Below are positions 10,201 to 14,059 of a DNA stretch of 14,514 nucleotides, in pieces. The DNA comes from M3007 sp038246345 (GTDB taxonomy: Bacteria > Bacteroidota > Bacteroidia > Chitinophagales > Saprospiraceae): contig JBBRWA010000141.1 in the NCBI GenBank assembly GCA_038246345.1, forward strand, positions 1-14,514, read 5' to 3'. How positions within the stretch are numbered: position 1 is the first letter of the stretch; the number at the start of each line of letters is the position of its first letter. The notes below the pieces were generated by a model. That model saw only the letters and a list, made by a program, of their open reading frames with translations. It had not been told where the DNA came from and made no database searches. The translations under genes and the position numbers were made by a program.

Positions 10201-11129
10201 AAGAATTGGTTGGAGGAGGTGGCGGCAGAAACATTCTGCGTGGGCGGTGGCACACAAATCTCTACCATATCCTCACCATTGATCATGCACGTTGCGTTTT
10301 GCACCTCCCAGCGAAACAAGTAACAACCTTCGACGAGGTTGGTAACACAGCTATTTGGATCTGACGTATTCGCAATACTGGGCACATTGGGGCCACTGAT
10401 AACGCTCCACATACCGATTCCACAAAAACCGGCCGGCGTGCCAGTGAGGCAAGTTTGGGTCGTCAGGGAATAACAGTTTCCAAGGGCTTGATCGGGGCCT
10501 GCATTGACCGGAATTTGACCGCCACAATTGGTAACAATAATATCGTCATATGAAAAACAACCGGAGGGATTGGTGATCGTCCACCGGAGGGTTGTTTGCC
10601 CACCCGCGCCGTTTGCCAAAATGATGCTGCTGGTCGGGCTCTGGGGAGTTACAATGGTCACCCCGTTGTTAGGTCCTACCACCGACCACGCGCCAAATTC
10701 ACCTGCGCCCGGCGTATTACCCGTTAGCGGAAAGGTACCAGGGCATGACGTAATATCCATGCCCGCTATGGCCGGCGTAACCACTTTCACCATATATATC
10801 ACATCCTGAAATACCTTGGAACCATCCCCACAGGTGAGGCTGGCGCGGAATGTATACACGCCTCCGCTCATGTATCCGGTTACATAACTTGTTTCCAGCG
10901 TCGGATCATCAATGATGACCGAAGGGCCGCCTACCTGCGCCCACTTAAATGAATTGGGTACAAATATTCCAGCGGCGCCACCCATCAATGGTATCTGATT
11001 GTCCGGGCAAAACATTGCCGGAACACCGGAGTTTACCGAGCAGTTCTGTGCATTTACATCGACCTGCGAAACCAGAACAAGCAGGATGGAGGTCAAAAGT
11101 GCGATTTTAAGGGTAGTGACTTTTTTCAT
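1..11129 (-). CDS. Giant multidomain cell-surface protein (PKD-like, Ig-like, SprB, DUF11-like repeats), 3' end outside window
   Basis: The minus-strand frame starts at the ATG at 11129 and stays open for 3709 codons to the window edge. I checked the phase at 10259, 9647, 9275, 5900, 4223, 2840, 1214, 734, 257 and 29, and all are in register. The N-terminus, MKKVTTLKIALLTSILLV followed by a polar stretch ending VNAQ, is a Sec signal peptide cut near residue 28. Domains in order are: 17 PKD-like domains (about 29-1543), 16 Ig-like repeats (about 1544-3035), an AGPDK PKD-like domain (about 3036-3123), a Cys-Cys module (3124-3226), a SprB repeat (3227-3305), and DUF11-like repeats beginning at 3306, 3466 and 3625. 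No enzymatic domain is visible. Similar architectures in Bacteroidota are large surface adhesins or gliding-associated proteins, usually exported by T9SS through a C-terminal domain. That end is not in view, so adhesin function and T9SS dependence are inferred. The frame is certain; the exact role is not. Confidence 0.93.
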   Translation of the reverse strand, partial: MKKVTTLKIALLTSILLVLVSQVDVNAQNCSVNSGVPAMFCPDNQIPLMGGAAGIFVPNSFKWAQVGGPSVIIDDPTLETSYVTGYMSGGVYTFRASLTCGDGSKVFQDVIYMVKVVTPAIAGMDITSCPGTFPLTGNTPGAGEFGAWSVVGPNNGVTIVTPQSPTSSIILANGAGGQTTLRWTITNPSGCFSYDDIIVTNCGGQIPVNAGPDQALGNCYSLTTQTCLTGTPAGFCGIGMWSVISGPNVPSIANTSDPNSCVTNLVEGCYLFRWEVQNATCMINGEDMVEICVPPPTQNVSAATSSNQFFCDNRTSTILYGSVPQYTNETVMWVQTGGPAATIVSPGTPLTEVTGLDGMSTYTFSYTITNPITMCSSSATVTIGFGVPGSVVDIVTPSPIIKECDDKTVTITYTESGPGAVEWRVAASPVDILTNWAPVGPSPFTIINVYGSGNPVPYGVYVIEFRKNNPLGAQCSSSANDQITVVFSTAVTGSNAGTDQDLPCAVYSTTLVGNVPLNGGGTWSQVGGPATATIVSPTTNNSPVNFPVGINGAYVFRWTVSGGSSCDPAQDDVFIRVTNVAPVTANAGADQTVCFGTPLYLMGNTPNPSDVGTWTVSPNAGVLFSDANNPNAVATGLVANTVYTFTWTITNKCGMAADNVVITTNNNQGPSIADAGPDQCLLAGTTSITLAGNNPAVGTGLWTKILTIPAGLPATIVTPTLFNTAVNGLANGTYYFEWQNLSGGCTPTRDTVIITISAPVTLAAAGIDQQVCGTTATMAANAPLVGAGMWTQIIGPGGAMITNPLNPYTTITGLSDGTYHFVWTISKGACSDADTVKLFVSSPAAAANAGPDQTICGATSTTLAANAVADGYWTVLSGPNTPTFSNYLSPTSTVSGLVFGTYVLKWNSLGGAFCPILMDEIQITIVPLANAGPDQSFCEDNMAVNLIGNVNSIGTWTQFSGDPATVTTTSNNTATASGLMVPMGDLSNVYEFKYTINEPGCMSMDVVKVTLFMPPNLATAGPDQQACDLTGTTTYTMAGNNPVAPYVGIWTVIAGPGGGTFTPNANTPNAVFDPGGYGVYLLAWSISNGACARQDEVRITNFQPPSTANAGLDQTVVCNDQVTMAAVNPAVGLGTWTLVSKPVGAPDPIIASPILYNTVISNLVPGTYVFKWTTSNGLCPNSEDVISITVLPQPTPAYAGPDQAFCNMNTTMLAATPVTQGTGMWTIVSTPGGPLPIFANAADPNTVVSNLFNGTYVFRWTTTFGPCTSVDEVTIINYALPTIANVSGTTTSLCFSQPMFLVGNAPLIGTSLWTQTAGMPVLILNPTSPNAQVVGFNLGTYTFKWTITNGTCPSSEASVTITVNPVPTQPAFAGPDQAYCSVTTAVLNGNIPQGGEVGTWSLSSGPNAVTFTNAGPNSYNATVNGLVGGSPNIYVLKWEVAVGACTSSDSVRIRVWAQPTANAGPDQQVCGATSFQLAATPLPLGFGTGMWIKISGPAATITNPTSPTSTVTGIAAGTYVFRWTATNGIVCPASIDEVTIINNALISSNTPANTAVCTGGMATMNVAATGGSGPGSYSYQWQISTVDCMPANFSDIVGENSPSYTTAALTATTFYRVRISDNNTICNPYFTPCITVTVVPDPMITANPMNALVCTGGNNTLSVTATGGTPSLNYQWQSSTTGIGSWINVGTNAPIFNTGALSTTMYYRVIVSATGNGCNDATSTVATITVVPDPVITLSPVGTTICTGGVHTMNAAATGDPLAGTVSYQWQIATAFAGPFTDISGATAPTYTTDVLTATRYYQVIVTQTANGCSTPSAVATVTVVPDPTITVQPVGAAICIDGSHAMSVTATGGTPSLNYQWQSSPSGMPGTWTNIPTATTAFYTAGPLTVTTYYRVLVSATGVDCGTATSTAVAVTVAPDPDITVQPASANFCTGGSITLTAIAMGGAPALDYQWQRSPIGMNMWVNVGTNSPTYFTGALTMSYDYQVLVSATGSGCDPVASTIATIQVLPDPVINVQPMGNTPMCAGGTHTMSVNASGDPLLGALSYQWQSSPNAGGPWTNVGMNSAAYTTDVLNNTMYYRVLVSQAASDCQTISTVVTVTVVPDPTITVQPVPGTVCVGGNRTLTVTGIGGTPALIYQWQSSPSGLAGTWSDVGANSASYNTGALTSTTYYQVILSATGNFCGTAMSTIVAVTVVPDPAITTQPMAATICTGGTQALSVVATGGTPSLNYQWQSGPSAGGPWTNVGTNSPNYTTSVLTTTTFYQVIITSSGSDCNTVTSVPVEVTVVPDPVVSALVGGTICTGGTFNLNVTASGSAPGALSYQWQSAPAAAGPWTNVGTDMNAYTTAVLTTTTYYRVNVTQPTSGCGTISNVVPVTVVADPAITAQPMPATVCSGGSQSLSVTATGGTPSLNYQWQSSPTGMAGTWTNVGTGNPYNTGALTMTTFYQVIVSAAGDGCGTATSSAVAVTVVASPSITTNPMAATICTGGSQALSVSATGGTPSLNYQWQSSPTGLAGSWTNVGTNSPNYNTGVLSTTTYYQVLVSATGSNCGTATSVPVAVTVEPDPAITAQPASATICTGGSQALSVIASGGTPSLNYQWQSSPTGLAGSWTNVGANSPNYNTGVLTTTTYYQVLVSATGSGCGTATSTLVTITVVADPAITTQPMPATVCSGGNQTLSVAATGGTPSLSYQWQSSPTGLAGSWINVGTGTTYNTGALTATTYYQVIVSATGNDCNTVTSTVVAVTVVASPSITADPMSATICTGGSQALSVTATGGAPSLNYQWQSSPTGLAGSWTNVGSNSPNYNTGVLTATTYYQVIVSATGSNCGTATSMPAIITVEADPAITLQPMSATICNGGSQGLSVIANGGTPSLNYQWQSSPTGLAGTWSNVGTNSPNYNTGTLTSTMYYQVLVSATGNGCGTATSVLVTVTVVNDPSISQQPLGASICTGTSQNLFVTATGNVPPGNLEYQWQSAPTNGGPWTNVGFNSASYSTPALTMTTYYRVIITQTPATSGCEVISNVAEVLVFSQPTADAGPDKAVCYNVVFSATLNGNAPTQGIGMWTAVSWPGANPATIQNPSSAITQVNNLNDLGDYVFRWTITNAPCPPSFDEVTVKVEQCCVPPQTYAVTLKSCAMGVGMAMAAFNFAALHAAELVTTNTFVGPVPPGLVVSFHNSLVDAQNDINPLSSPYISVTGNIWARVERDASCFATEVVQLLVNPLPVISLNATPISCNSQLRDDGALTAIVTSGQPDYTYLWSNMAATQNITGLVADTYTVTVTDGNNCASTASATLTDPTCGPSIGLAKRNVKTVLNADGSADVTFEFNLENFGNVNLNNITLIDDLALTFPASCAVTVMNITSDDFIVDAGFDGIGNNNMLLAGNDLPVGDKGAVLLTINVAGCGTGQTSFSNTATTSGTAPDGTITDDVSDDGSDPDPNGDNNPEGVGEDDPTPVSFVPNPLIGLAKRTVQTQLLPDGSANVTFELNVENYGNVNLANIQVTDDLAAAFPATCATTVVSLTSDDFVVNAGYNGTGDQNLLLPGQSDLPVGDKGAILLTINVAGCGTGQTSFENNADAAGTAPNGDVVLDESVNGSDPDADGNGNPTNDDSPTPVSFVPAPQIGLAKRTVQTVLNADGSANVTFEFNLENFGNVNLNNLTLIDNLALTFPASCAVTVMNLTSDDFIVDAAFNGTGNNNMLLAGNDLP
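1215..1451 (-). other. Single SprB-type repeat domain
   Basis: The segment reads VISLNATPISCN, then SGQPDYTYLWSN, ATQNITGLVADTYTVTVTDG, NNCASTASATLTDPTC. YxYLWSN, TQNITGLxAxTYTVTVTD and NxCxSTASAT are the hallmarks of the SprB repeat, named after the gliding adhesin SprB of Flavobacterium johnsoniae. Only one copy is present, unlike SprB itself, which carries many. It supports a surface-adhesin type of protein but does not by itself show gliding. Confidence 0.85.
1452..1760 (-). other. Cys-Cys-starting beta module of Bacteroidota surface proteins
   Basis: Residues 3124-3226 begin CCVPPQTYAVTLKSC and continue AAFNFAALHAAEL, then VVSFHNSLVDAQNDINPLSS, then YISVTGNIWARVERDASCF and VVQLLVNPLP. 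This resembles, from memory, a module common in large Bacteroidota proteins in which a strand like ASFNLT is followed by a TYHATLADAQAG-like segment, a SPYTS strand and a WVRVE strand ending at NPLP. I know of no assigned activity. The module sits between a PKD-like domain and the SprB repeat, with the NPLP linker directly abutting the latter. Confidence 0.6.
1761..2024 (-). other. Isolated PKD-like domain (AGPDK) C-terminal to the Ig-like array
   Basis: The segment opens with ADAGPDKAVC (Asp codon at 2006), continues with LNGNAPTQGIGMWT, and ends YVFRWTITNAPCPPSFDEV. It therefore belongs to the same family as the 17 N-terminal PKD-like domains, from which it is separated by the whole Ig-like array. 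The two conserved cysteines are present. It probably serves as a spacer between the Ig-like stalk and the C-terminal modules. Confidence 0.8.
2025..6500 (-). repeat. Array of 16 Ig-like repeats (YQWQ type), period 273-285 bp
   Basis: Sixteen copies share the pattern DPxIT-x-x-P, xxICTGGSQ-LSV, GGTPSLNYQWQSSP, W-x-NVG, Y-x-TG-L, TTTYYQV-V-SATG-x-x-C and GTATS. The codon for Q in YQW ends in + strand words at 6386, 6101, 5819, 5543, 5261, 4976, 4703, 4424, 4148, 3875, 3599, 3320, 3041, 2765, 2486 and 2201. All spacings are multiples of three, so units were gained and lost in frame. Each copy keeps two cysteines, one in ICTGG and one about 60 residues later. The central Trp of YQWQ and the tyrosines of YYQV match an Ig-like fold. 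Copies 3, 6, 9 and 16 have a longer loop before YQWQ (for example GDPLLGALSYQWQ) and a TQ or SQ turn before the second Cys. The array is likely a stalk or ligand-presenting region on the cell surface. Confidence 0.88.
2316..3983 (-). repeat. Tandem duplication of an 834-bp three-domain block within the Ig-like array
   Basis: Ig-like copies 10, 11 and 12 (3150-3983) correspond one-to-one with copies 13, 14 and 15 (2316-3149). The offset between partners is exactly 834 bp (278 residues) at every landmark checked: 3875/3041, 3599/2765 and 3320/2486 for the YQWQ word, and 3983/3149/2315 for the linker Asp. Diagnostic shared features are PMPATVCSGG and a one-residue-shorter NVGTG loop in copies 10 and 13; VVASPSIT entering and VExDPAIT leaving copies 11 and 14; and SVIAxGG with LVTxTVV in copies 12 and 15. 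Copies 10 and 13 also share an identical stretch of more than 30 bp around 3920 and 3086. This indicates duplication of a three-domain unit by unequal recombination or slippage. Confidence 0.8.
6500..11045 (-). repeat. Array of 17 PKD-like domains with AGPDQ signatures
   Basis: After the signal peptide the protein consists of beta-sandwich-type units of about 82-105 residues. The typical unit opens with (N)AGPDQxxC, continues with GTWT or GxWT near the middle, and ends Y-x-F-x-W-T-x-x-NGxC before a DEVTI-type strand. The Asp codon of the signature lies at 9635, 9362, 9098, 8828, 8576, 8330, 8063, 7793, 7526, 7004 and 6734, giving spacings of 246-273 bp, with one missed signature (NVSGTTTSLC) between the last two and another copy near 10490. 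The first units (11045-10770, AGMDITSC near 10755) and the two between about 10260 and 9655 are more divergent. The unit at about 9965-9655 lacks the signature and may be a different Ig-fold type. These domains occur widely in exported Bacteroidota proteins, where they act as rigid spacers or binding modules. Boundaries are by eye. Confidence 0.85.
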
Positions 11130-11150
11130 GATATTTTATTTCTGAGAATT
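11130..11150 (-). promoter_or_regulatory. A/T-rich translation start region of the giant gene, no Shine-Dalgarno
   Basis: The bases immediately upstream of the ATG read AGAAATAAAATATC on the minus strand, with no GGAGG-like motif. A/T-rich leaders in place of Shine-Dalgarno sites are typical of Bacteroidota. Together with the signal peptide that follows, this favours the ATG at 11129. I looked further upstream for a TTTG/TAnnTTTG promoter pair and found only a partial TAnnTTTG-like word (AAAATTTG near 11217-11225) with no correctly spaced partner, so no promoter is called. Confidence 0.4.
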
Positions 11151-11643
11151 CAGTACGAATAAGGCGTGAGCACGACTCCAATGTGTTTAATGCTACAATC
11201 CGCCCGATTTTTCGTTTCAAATTTTGAAAAAATGGCAGTTTTTACGGGTAATATTGACAAAGGTCTTGCTTCCTAAGCTTAAACTCAGGACAGCAAACAG
11301 GGTCGCGTCACTTGGCCAAAAAATTGACTTTTCGTTATTTAATTGAATTAATCTATTGGCAGTCAATGACTTAGTAATATGTCGAGACTGGTGAATTTGA
11401 AGTGTTTTTTTCCAAATTGTTTTCAAGTGCGTGGTAGCTGTATGCGGCGAATACGCATGTTTAATCCTGCCAGGCTGGCCAATGCCAAGCCTTAGACCAG
11501 TTGTTCGGCCCAGCCAATGAGGCTGCCGGGTACTATTTCTATGGAAAAAAATAAGCATGAACCGTTGCCACCTTGCTGTTGGCAACATTTCAAATACGGG
11601 CTCAAGAATTGAGCGGAGAGCGCAATAGAGTAAACTTTTCATG

Positions 11644-11875
11644 AATGATGAGGATTATGATGCGAAATACTGCTGCAAAGGTGAGGTCCGCCTTTAAATT
11701 GCAAGTTTCTTTTTTTCCCGAATTCGTGACTTTTTTTCCCAAATTCGGAAAAAGATCAATTTTTGGGGTTTAAATAATTTCCATCTGTACACTTTTAGTT
11801 AGGTGGAAATCATCTCCCAGTTCTTTGAAGATTTGAGCTCAACTAAAAGTGTACGGCTGGAAATGATGAGGATTA
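11644..11875 (+). repeat. Pair of identical 14-bp direct repeats (AATGATGAGGATTA)
   Basis: AATGATGAGGATTA occurs at 11644-11657 and again at 11862-11875, 218 bp apart start to start. The second copy overlaps the end of the right arm of the inverted repeat at 11841-11867. Each copy contains an ATG AGG ATT start for a short plus-strand frame (41 codons from 11648; 16 codons from 11866). This may reflect a local duplication; function is unknown. Confidence 0.6.
11774..11867. repeat. 27-bp inverted repeat with 40-bp loop
   Basis: The left arm is 11774-11800 and the right arm is 11841-11867. The arms are complementary at 24 of 27 positions, including the uninterrupted core GTACACTTTTAGTT / AACTAAAAGTGTAC. 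The loop (11801-11840) carries a third related word, AGGTGGAAATCAT at 11801-11813, which could pair with the outer part of the left arm instead. The arrangement fits either a structured RNA/attenuator or the two ends of an internally deleted mobile element. No transposase gene is present, no target-site duplication was recognised, and no U-tract follows, so neither reading is secured. Confidence 0.6.
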
Positions 11876-11972
11876 AAATCTTTCAAAGATCGGAAAGCTT
11901 GCTGGGAAGCGCGTAAACTTGCAACCCTAAATTATCACCTTCAATAGCCAAAAGATTTGTGCAGAAAAAAGT

Positions 11973-12003
11973 AATTAAATTGTTGATAATCAATAGTTTA
12001 ATT
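11973..12003. repeat. 31-bp A/T-rich near-palindrome
   Basis: AATTAAATTGTTGAT, a central A, and ATCAATAGTTTAATT form two 15-bp arms with only two mismatches. The dyad is symmetrical around 11988. Such a site could bind a dimeric regulator or form a cruciform. A/T-rich DNA produces some dyads by chance, so the call as an operator is tentative, but the arm length is notable. Confidence 0.4.
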
Positions 12004-12220
12004 GTTTTATTTGAATTGAAGTTGTTACGAATAATTAGCCAATTACCCGGTAGATTAGAAGCGTATGGAGAATTTTCTGCCCAAACAAAAATTCAAGAAG
12101 GAACCTTTGTAAACAACAAATTCGGGCTTAATAAATGATTAAACTTGCGTGGAATCGACAATAATGACCCTTAAAAAGCTACAGAAATACCGCTTATTTT
12201 GTTAAGGGGTAGGAAATTTG

Positions 12221-12240
12221 ATTAAAGTAAATTAAAGTAA
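12221..12240. repeat. Perfect tandem 10-mer (ATTAAAGTAA x2)
   Basis: ATTAAAGTAA is repeated twice head to tail inside the A/T-rich intergenic region. Two units are too few to call a variable tandem repeat. No function is suggested. Confidence 0.5.
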
Positions 12241-12294
12241 AAAGCGCAGGAGTCAAGTAAAATAGCGTAGGATTATTGCTTAAGATTATCAACT

Positions 12295-12349
12295 GACAAA
12301 AAGTGTGCCGTAAAGCCAAAAAGAAAGCCTTGAAAGCACACTATTTGTT
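12295..12349 (-). terminator. Candidate terminator downstream of the 496-residue protein gene
   Basis: On the minus strand AACAAATAGTGTGC and GCACACTTTTTGTC form a stem of 14 positions with 2 mismatches around a 27-nt loop. The perfect inner part is AGTGTGC/GCACACT, and a TTTTT tract follows immediately. The site lies 80-135 nt past the stop codon at 12430. The long loop and the modest stem make this less certain than the terminator at 14060-14091. Confidence 0.4.
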
Positions 12350-12429
12350 ACGCCTACTTTATGTCAAAAAAAAGACAAAAAACTGGTTATCTGCATGTTA
12401 AGCCTTCTAATTAAGACCCCAAAAGACCA

Positions 12430-13920
12430 CTATTCCTCCCCTTGAGATTCCAAGACCATTTGCCAAAGCGTTTCGTATGGAATAATTTCATTTTCTTCAA
12501 TATGGGCTGTATTCGTTTTTGATCCTTGCATGATTTTTTGAAGGTTGGTTCCCACTTTTGCTTCAACCAACGTCACATCAAACCCACAAACAGGGAACTG
12601 CAGCAGCATTTTTATAAAAGTGTGGCTTCGTTTTTCATTCGGACCTGTTAAATGTCGATAGCAATATTGATCGAGTGCACTAACTTCATCCTGCAAATGG
12701 TGCCCCCGCCGCTCCTGTAACATCCAAAGAAATTTGATGATCAAAATGGCAACATTCACGCCCCTTTTATCCTTTGAAAAAATGGGCACCTCATTGAGAA
12801 ATTTATATAATTTGAACGTGTCCGATGACTTGGTAACTGGCGCCCTTCCAAGTTTACTCAACCAACAAACATAGGCTTCGTAAATACGCCACATCTCTTT
12901 TACATTATTGGGCAAAAATTTGAACCGAGGATGGCTTATAACGGAGTCAAGCACAAGGGAGCTTTTTTCAAAAACACCTGCATTGAAAATTAGCTTTAAA
13001 TATAACTCATTAAATTTAAACCAGTTGAAAGTCCCTACTGCTAAAAAGCTCAGGCATTTTTTTGCTGCTAATTCACCATCATCTAAATTCTGAAGACGAA
13101 CACTGGTCGAAAGGCGCTGGTAATAAAACAGCTGGAGCGGAACCCATGCCTGATATGGGCGGTTTTCAAAAAACTGAATTGCCGCTTTACTAAGGGCTGC
13201 ATTTTGGAGCGCATCGGCTGGGTTGGAAAAACGCTTCAGGCCAATCAAGTAGCCGTACATTTGAAGTTTATACGACTGCATTTCTTCCATGAGCGGCAAC
13301 ACTTTTTGCCAATGTTGCTCGGCATTTTTCGCCACACTTTCCTGATAAGATCGGTTGTTGACACATTTTACCATCAAGTCGGCATACAATCCTTCCGCCT
13401 GATTTTCAGCAACAAACAATTGTTCATATTGCTGAAACAGCGTGCTGAATTTTTGGTATTTTTTGTCATTCGGCTCCCGCAACCCATAGTGAACACGTAA
13501 GTAACCTGCTACATCTAAAGCCAGCAAGGTAAGGTCGTATTTTTGTGCTTGTTTCAGCAACCTGTTGGCAATAAAAAGCGCCACTACGTTCGCACTTAAT
13601 CCTGCCAACGTTTTAAAGATCGTCCATTGTTTATGGTATTCGTAGTATGCTTTCTGGTAATCTGTGCGTGCATCCTTGCTCAGATCCAACTGAAGCACTG
13701 CATGAATCAAACGCTCCTGAAGGTCTGATTTCAGCTTCCTGAATTTCGGGGAATTCACTTGATCCTGATACAGCGCCAATGCTGCTTGTTGTTCAGATTG
13801 AAAGCGCCCTGTTCTTAATCCTTCATAGAGTAAAAACAGCTTTGTTTTTGAATCAGACTTCTTAAAAGTTTGAAGACCTTGATTGTTCAGTAATACAATA
13901 AGTTCTTTTAATACATCCAT
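12430..13920 (-). CDS. Uncharacterised helical-repeat-like protein, 496 aa
   Basis: The frame runs from ATG at 13920 to TAG at 12430-12432. I chose this ATG over an in-frame TTG 18 nt upstream (13938) because ATG is the usual start, the leader before it is A/T-rich (CCCAAAAATTGAAA), and the TTG abuts a hairpin. There is no signal peptide or membrane segment, so the protein should be cytoplasmic. It is rich in Leu, Lys, Gln and Tyr and appears almost entirely alpha-helical. A basic segment, KFRKLKSDLQERLIHAVLQL, lies near residues 59-78. Segments such as LLKQAQKYDLTLLALDVAGY (about 121-140) suggest a TPR-like solenoid. From memory it resembles hypothetical proteins of about 500 residues that are numerous in Saprospiraceae, but I can assign no function. 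It is transcribed in the same direction as the giant gene but is separated from it by 1.3 kb and a candidate terminator, so they are probably not one operon. Confidence 0.85.
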   Translation of the reverse strand: MDVLKELIVLLNNQGLQTFKKSDSKTKLFLLYEGLRTGRFQSEQQAALALYQDQVNSPKFRKLKSDLQERLIHAVLQLDLSKDARTDYQKAYYEYHKQWTIFKTLAGLSANVVALFIANRLLKQAQKYDLTLLALDVAGYLRVHYGLREPNDKKYQKFSTLFQQYEQLFVAENQAEGLYADLMVKCVNNRSYQESVAKNAEQHWQKVLPLMEEMQSYKLQMYGYLIGLKRFSNPADALQNAALSKAAIQFFENRPYQAWVPLQLFYYQRLSTSVRLQNLDDGELAAKKCLSFLAVGTFNWFKFNELYLKLIFNAGVFEKSSLVLDSVISHPRFKFLPNNVKEMWRIYEAYVCWLSKLGRAPVTKSSDTFKLYKFLNEVPIFSKDKRGVNVAILIIKFLWMLQERRGHHLQDEVSALDQYCYRHLTGPNEKRSHTFIKMLLQFPVCGFDVTLVEAKVGTNLQKIMQGSKTNTAHIEENEIIPYETLWQMVLESQGEE

Positions 13921-13937
13921 TTTCAATTTTTGGGTCA

Positions 13938-13964
13938 AGGAAAAAGCAACTTAATGCTTTTCCT
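13938..13964 (-). promoter_or_regulatory. Leader hairpin upstream of the 496-aa protein gene
   Basis: On the minus strand AGGAAAAGCA (13964-13955), loop TTAAGT and TGCTTTTTCCT (13948-13938) form a 10-bp stem with one bulged T. Its 3' base is the first base of the alternative TTG start, and it ends 17 nt before the ATG at 13920. It may influence translation or mRNA stability. There is no evidence for a ligand. Confidence 0.4.
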
Positions 13965-14022
13965 GGAATTTTGTTAAACGGCAATTAATGCAGTTTAAAC
14001 AGCGACATATAATTAAGCACAA

Positions 14023-14037
14023 TTTTTCGACGAAAAA
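14023..14037. promoter_or_regulatory. 15-bp perfect palindrome in the upstream region of the 496-aa protein gene
   Basis: TTTTTCG-A-CGAAAAA is a perfect dyad about 103 bp upstream of the ATG at 13920, between the upstream terminator and the gene. Its position fits an operator for that gene. I found no well-spaced Bacteroidota promoter elements next to it, so this is tentative. Confidence 0.35.
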
Positions 14038-14059
14038 CATTCGCTAAGTCACACAGAAA

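Larger units (their letters stand above)
11130..12429. other. 1.3-kb intergenic region without a defensible gene
   Basis: This stretch separates the 496-residue protein gene from the start of the giant gene and is much richer in A/T than either. A GC-richer island at about 11430-11540 contains GGCTGG/CCAGCC-type words that could pair, and an ATGCG/CGCAT hairpin (11442-11458). At 11710-11747 an imperfect 21-bp unit occurs twice (TTTTTTCCC followed by G/A and AATTCG). Other repeats and hairpins are listed separately. The open frames present (minus 11217-11642, plus 11648-11773, plus 12064-12111) have no recognisable product. The giant gene's promoter presumably lies here. Confidence 0.6.

Noticed and set aside
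7306..10809. ORFs of 60-130 codons on both strands over the PKD-like array
   Set aside because: They are shadows of the continuous minus-strand frame, which was verified to be in phase on both sides of each.
11217..11642. 141-codon minus-strand ORF upstream of the giant gene
   Set aside because: It has an ATG but no recognisable domain, an erratic His/Arg/Thr-rich composition, and crosses both the GC-richer island and A/T-rich DNA without a change in coding character. It could be decayed coding sequence, but I cannot support it as a gene.
11774..11867. Inverted repeat as a Rho-independent terminator
   Set aside because: No U-tract follows either arm, the loop is 40 nt, and no well-supported gene ends next to it.
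12064..12111. 15-codon plus-strand frame beginning MENFLPKQKFKK
   Set aside because: It is too short, has no repeated or conserved context visible, and lies in A/T-rich intergenic DNA.
12908..13500. Plus-strand ORFs at 12908-13093 and 13204-13500
   Set aside because: They are antisense to the 496-residue protein gene, whose frame is longer and has coherent protein-like composition.
12430..13938. TTG at 13938 as the start of the helical protein
   Set aside because: It would add only six residues, is a rare start codon, and directly abuts a leader hairpin. The ATG at 13920 is the better choice, although the TTG cannot be excluded.
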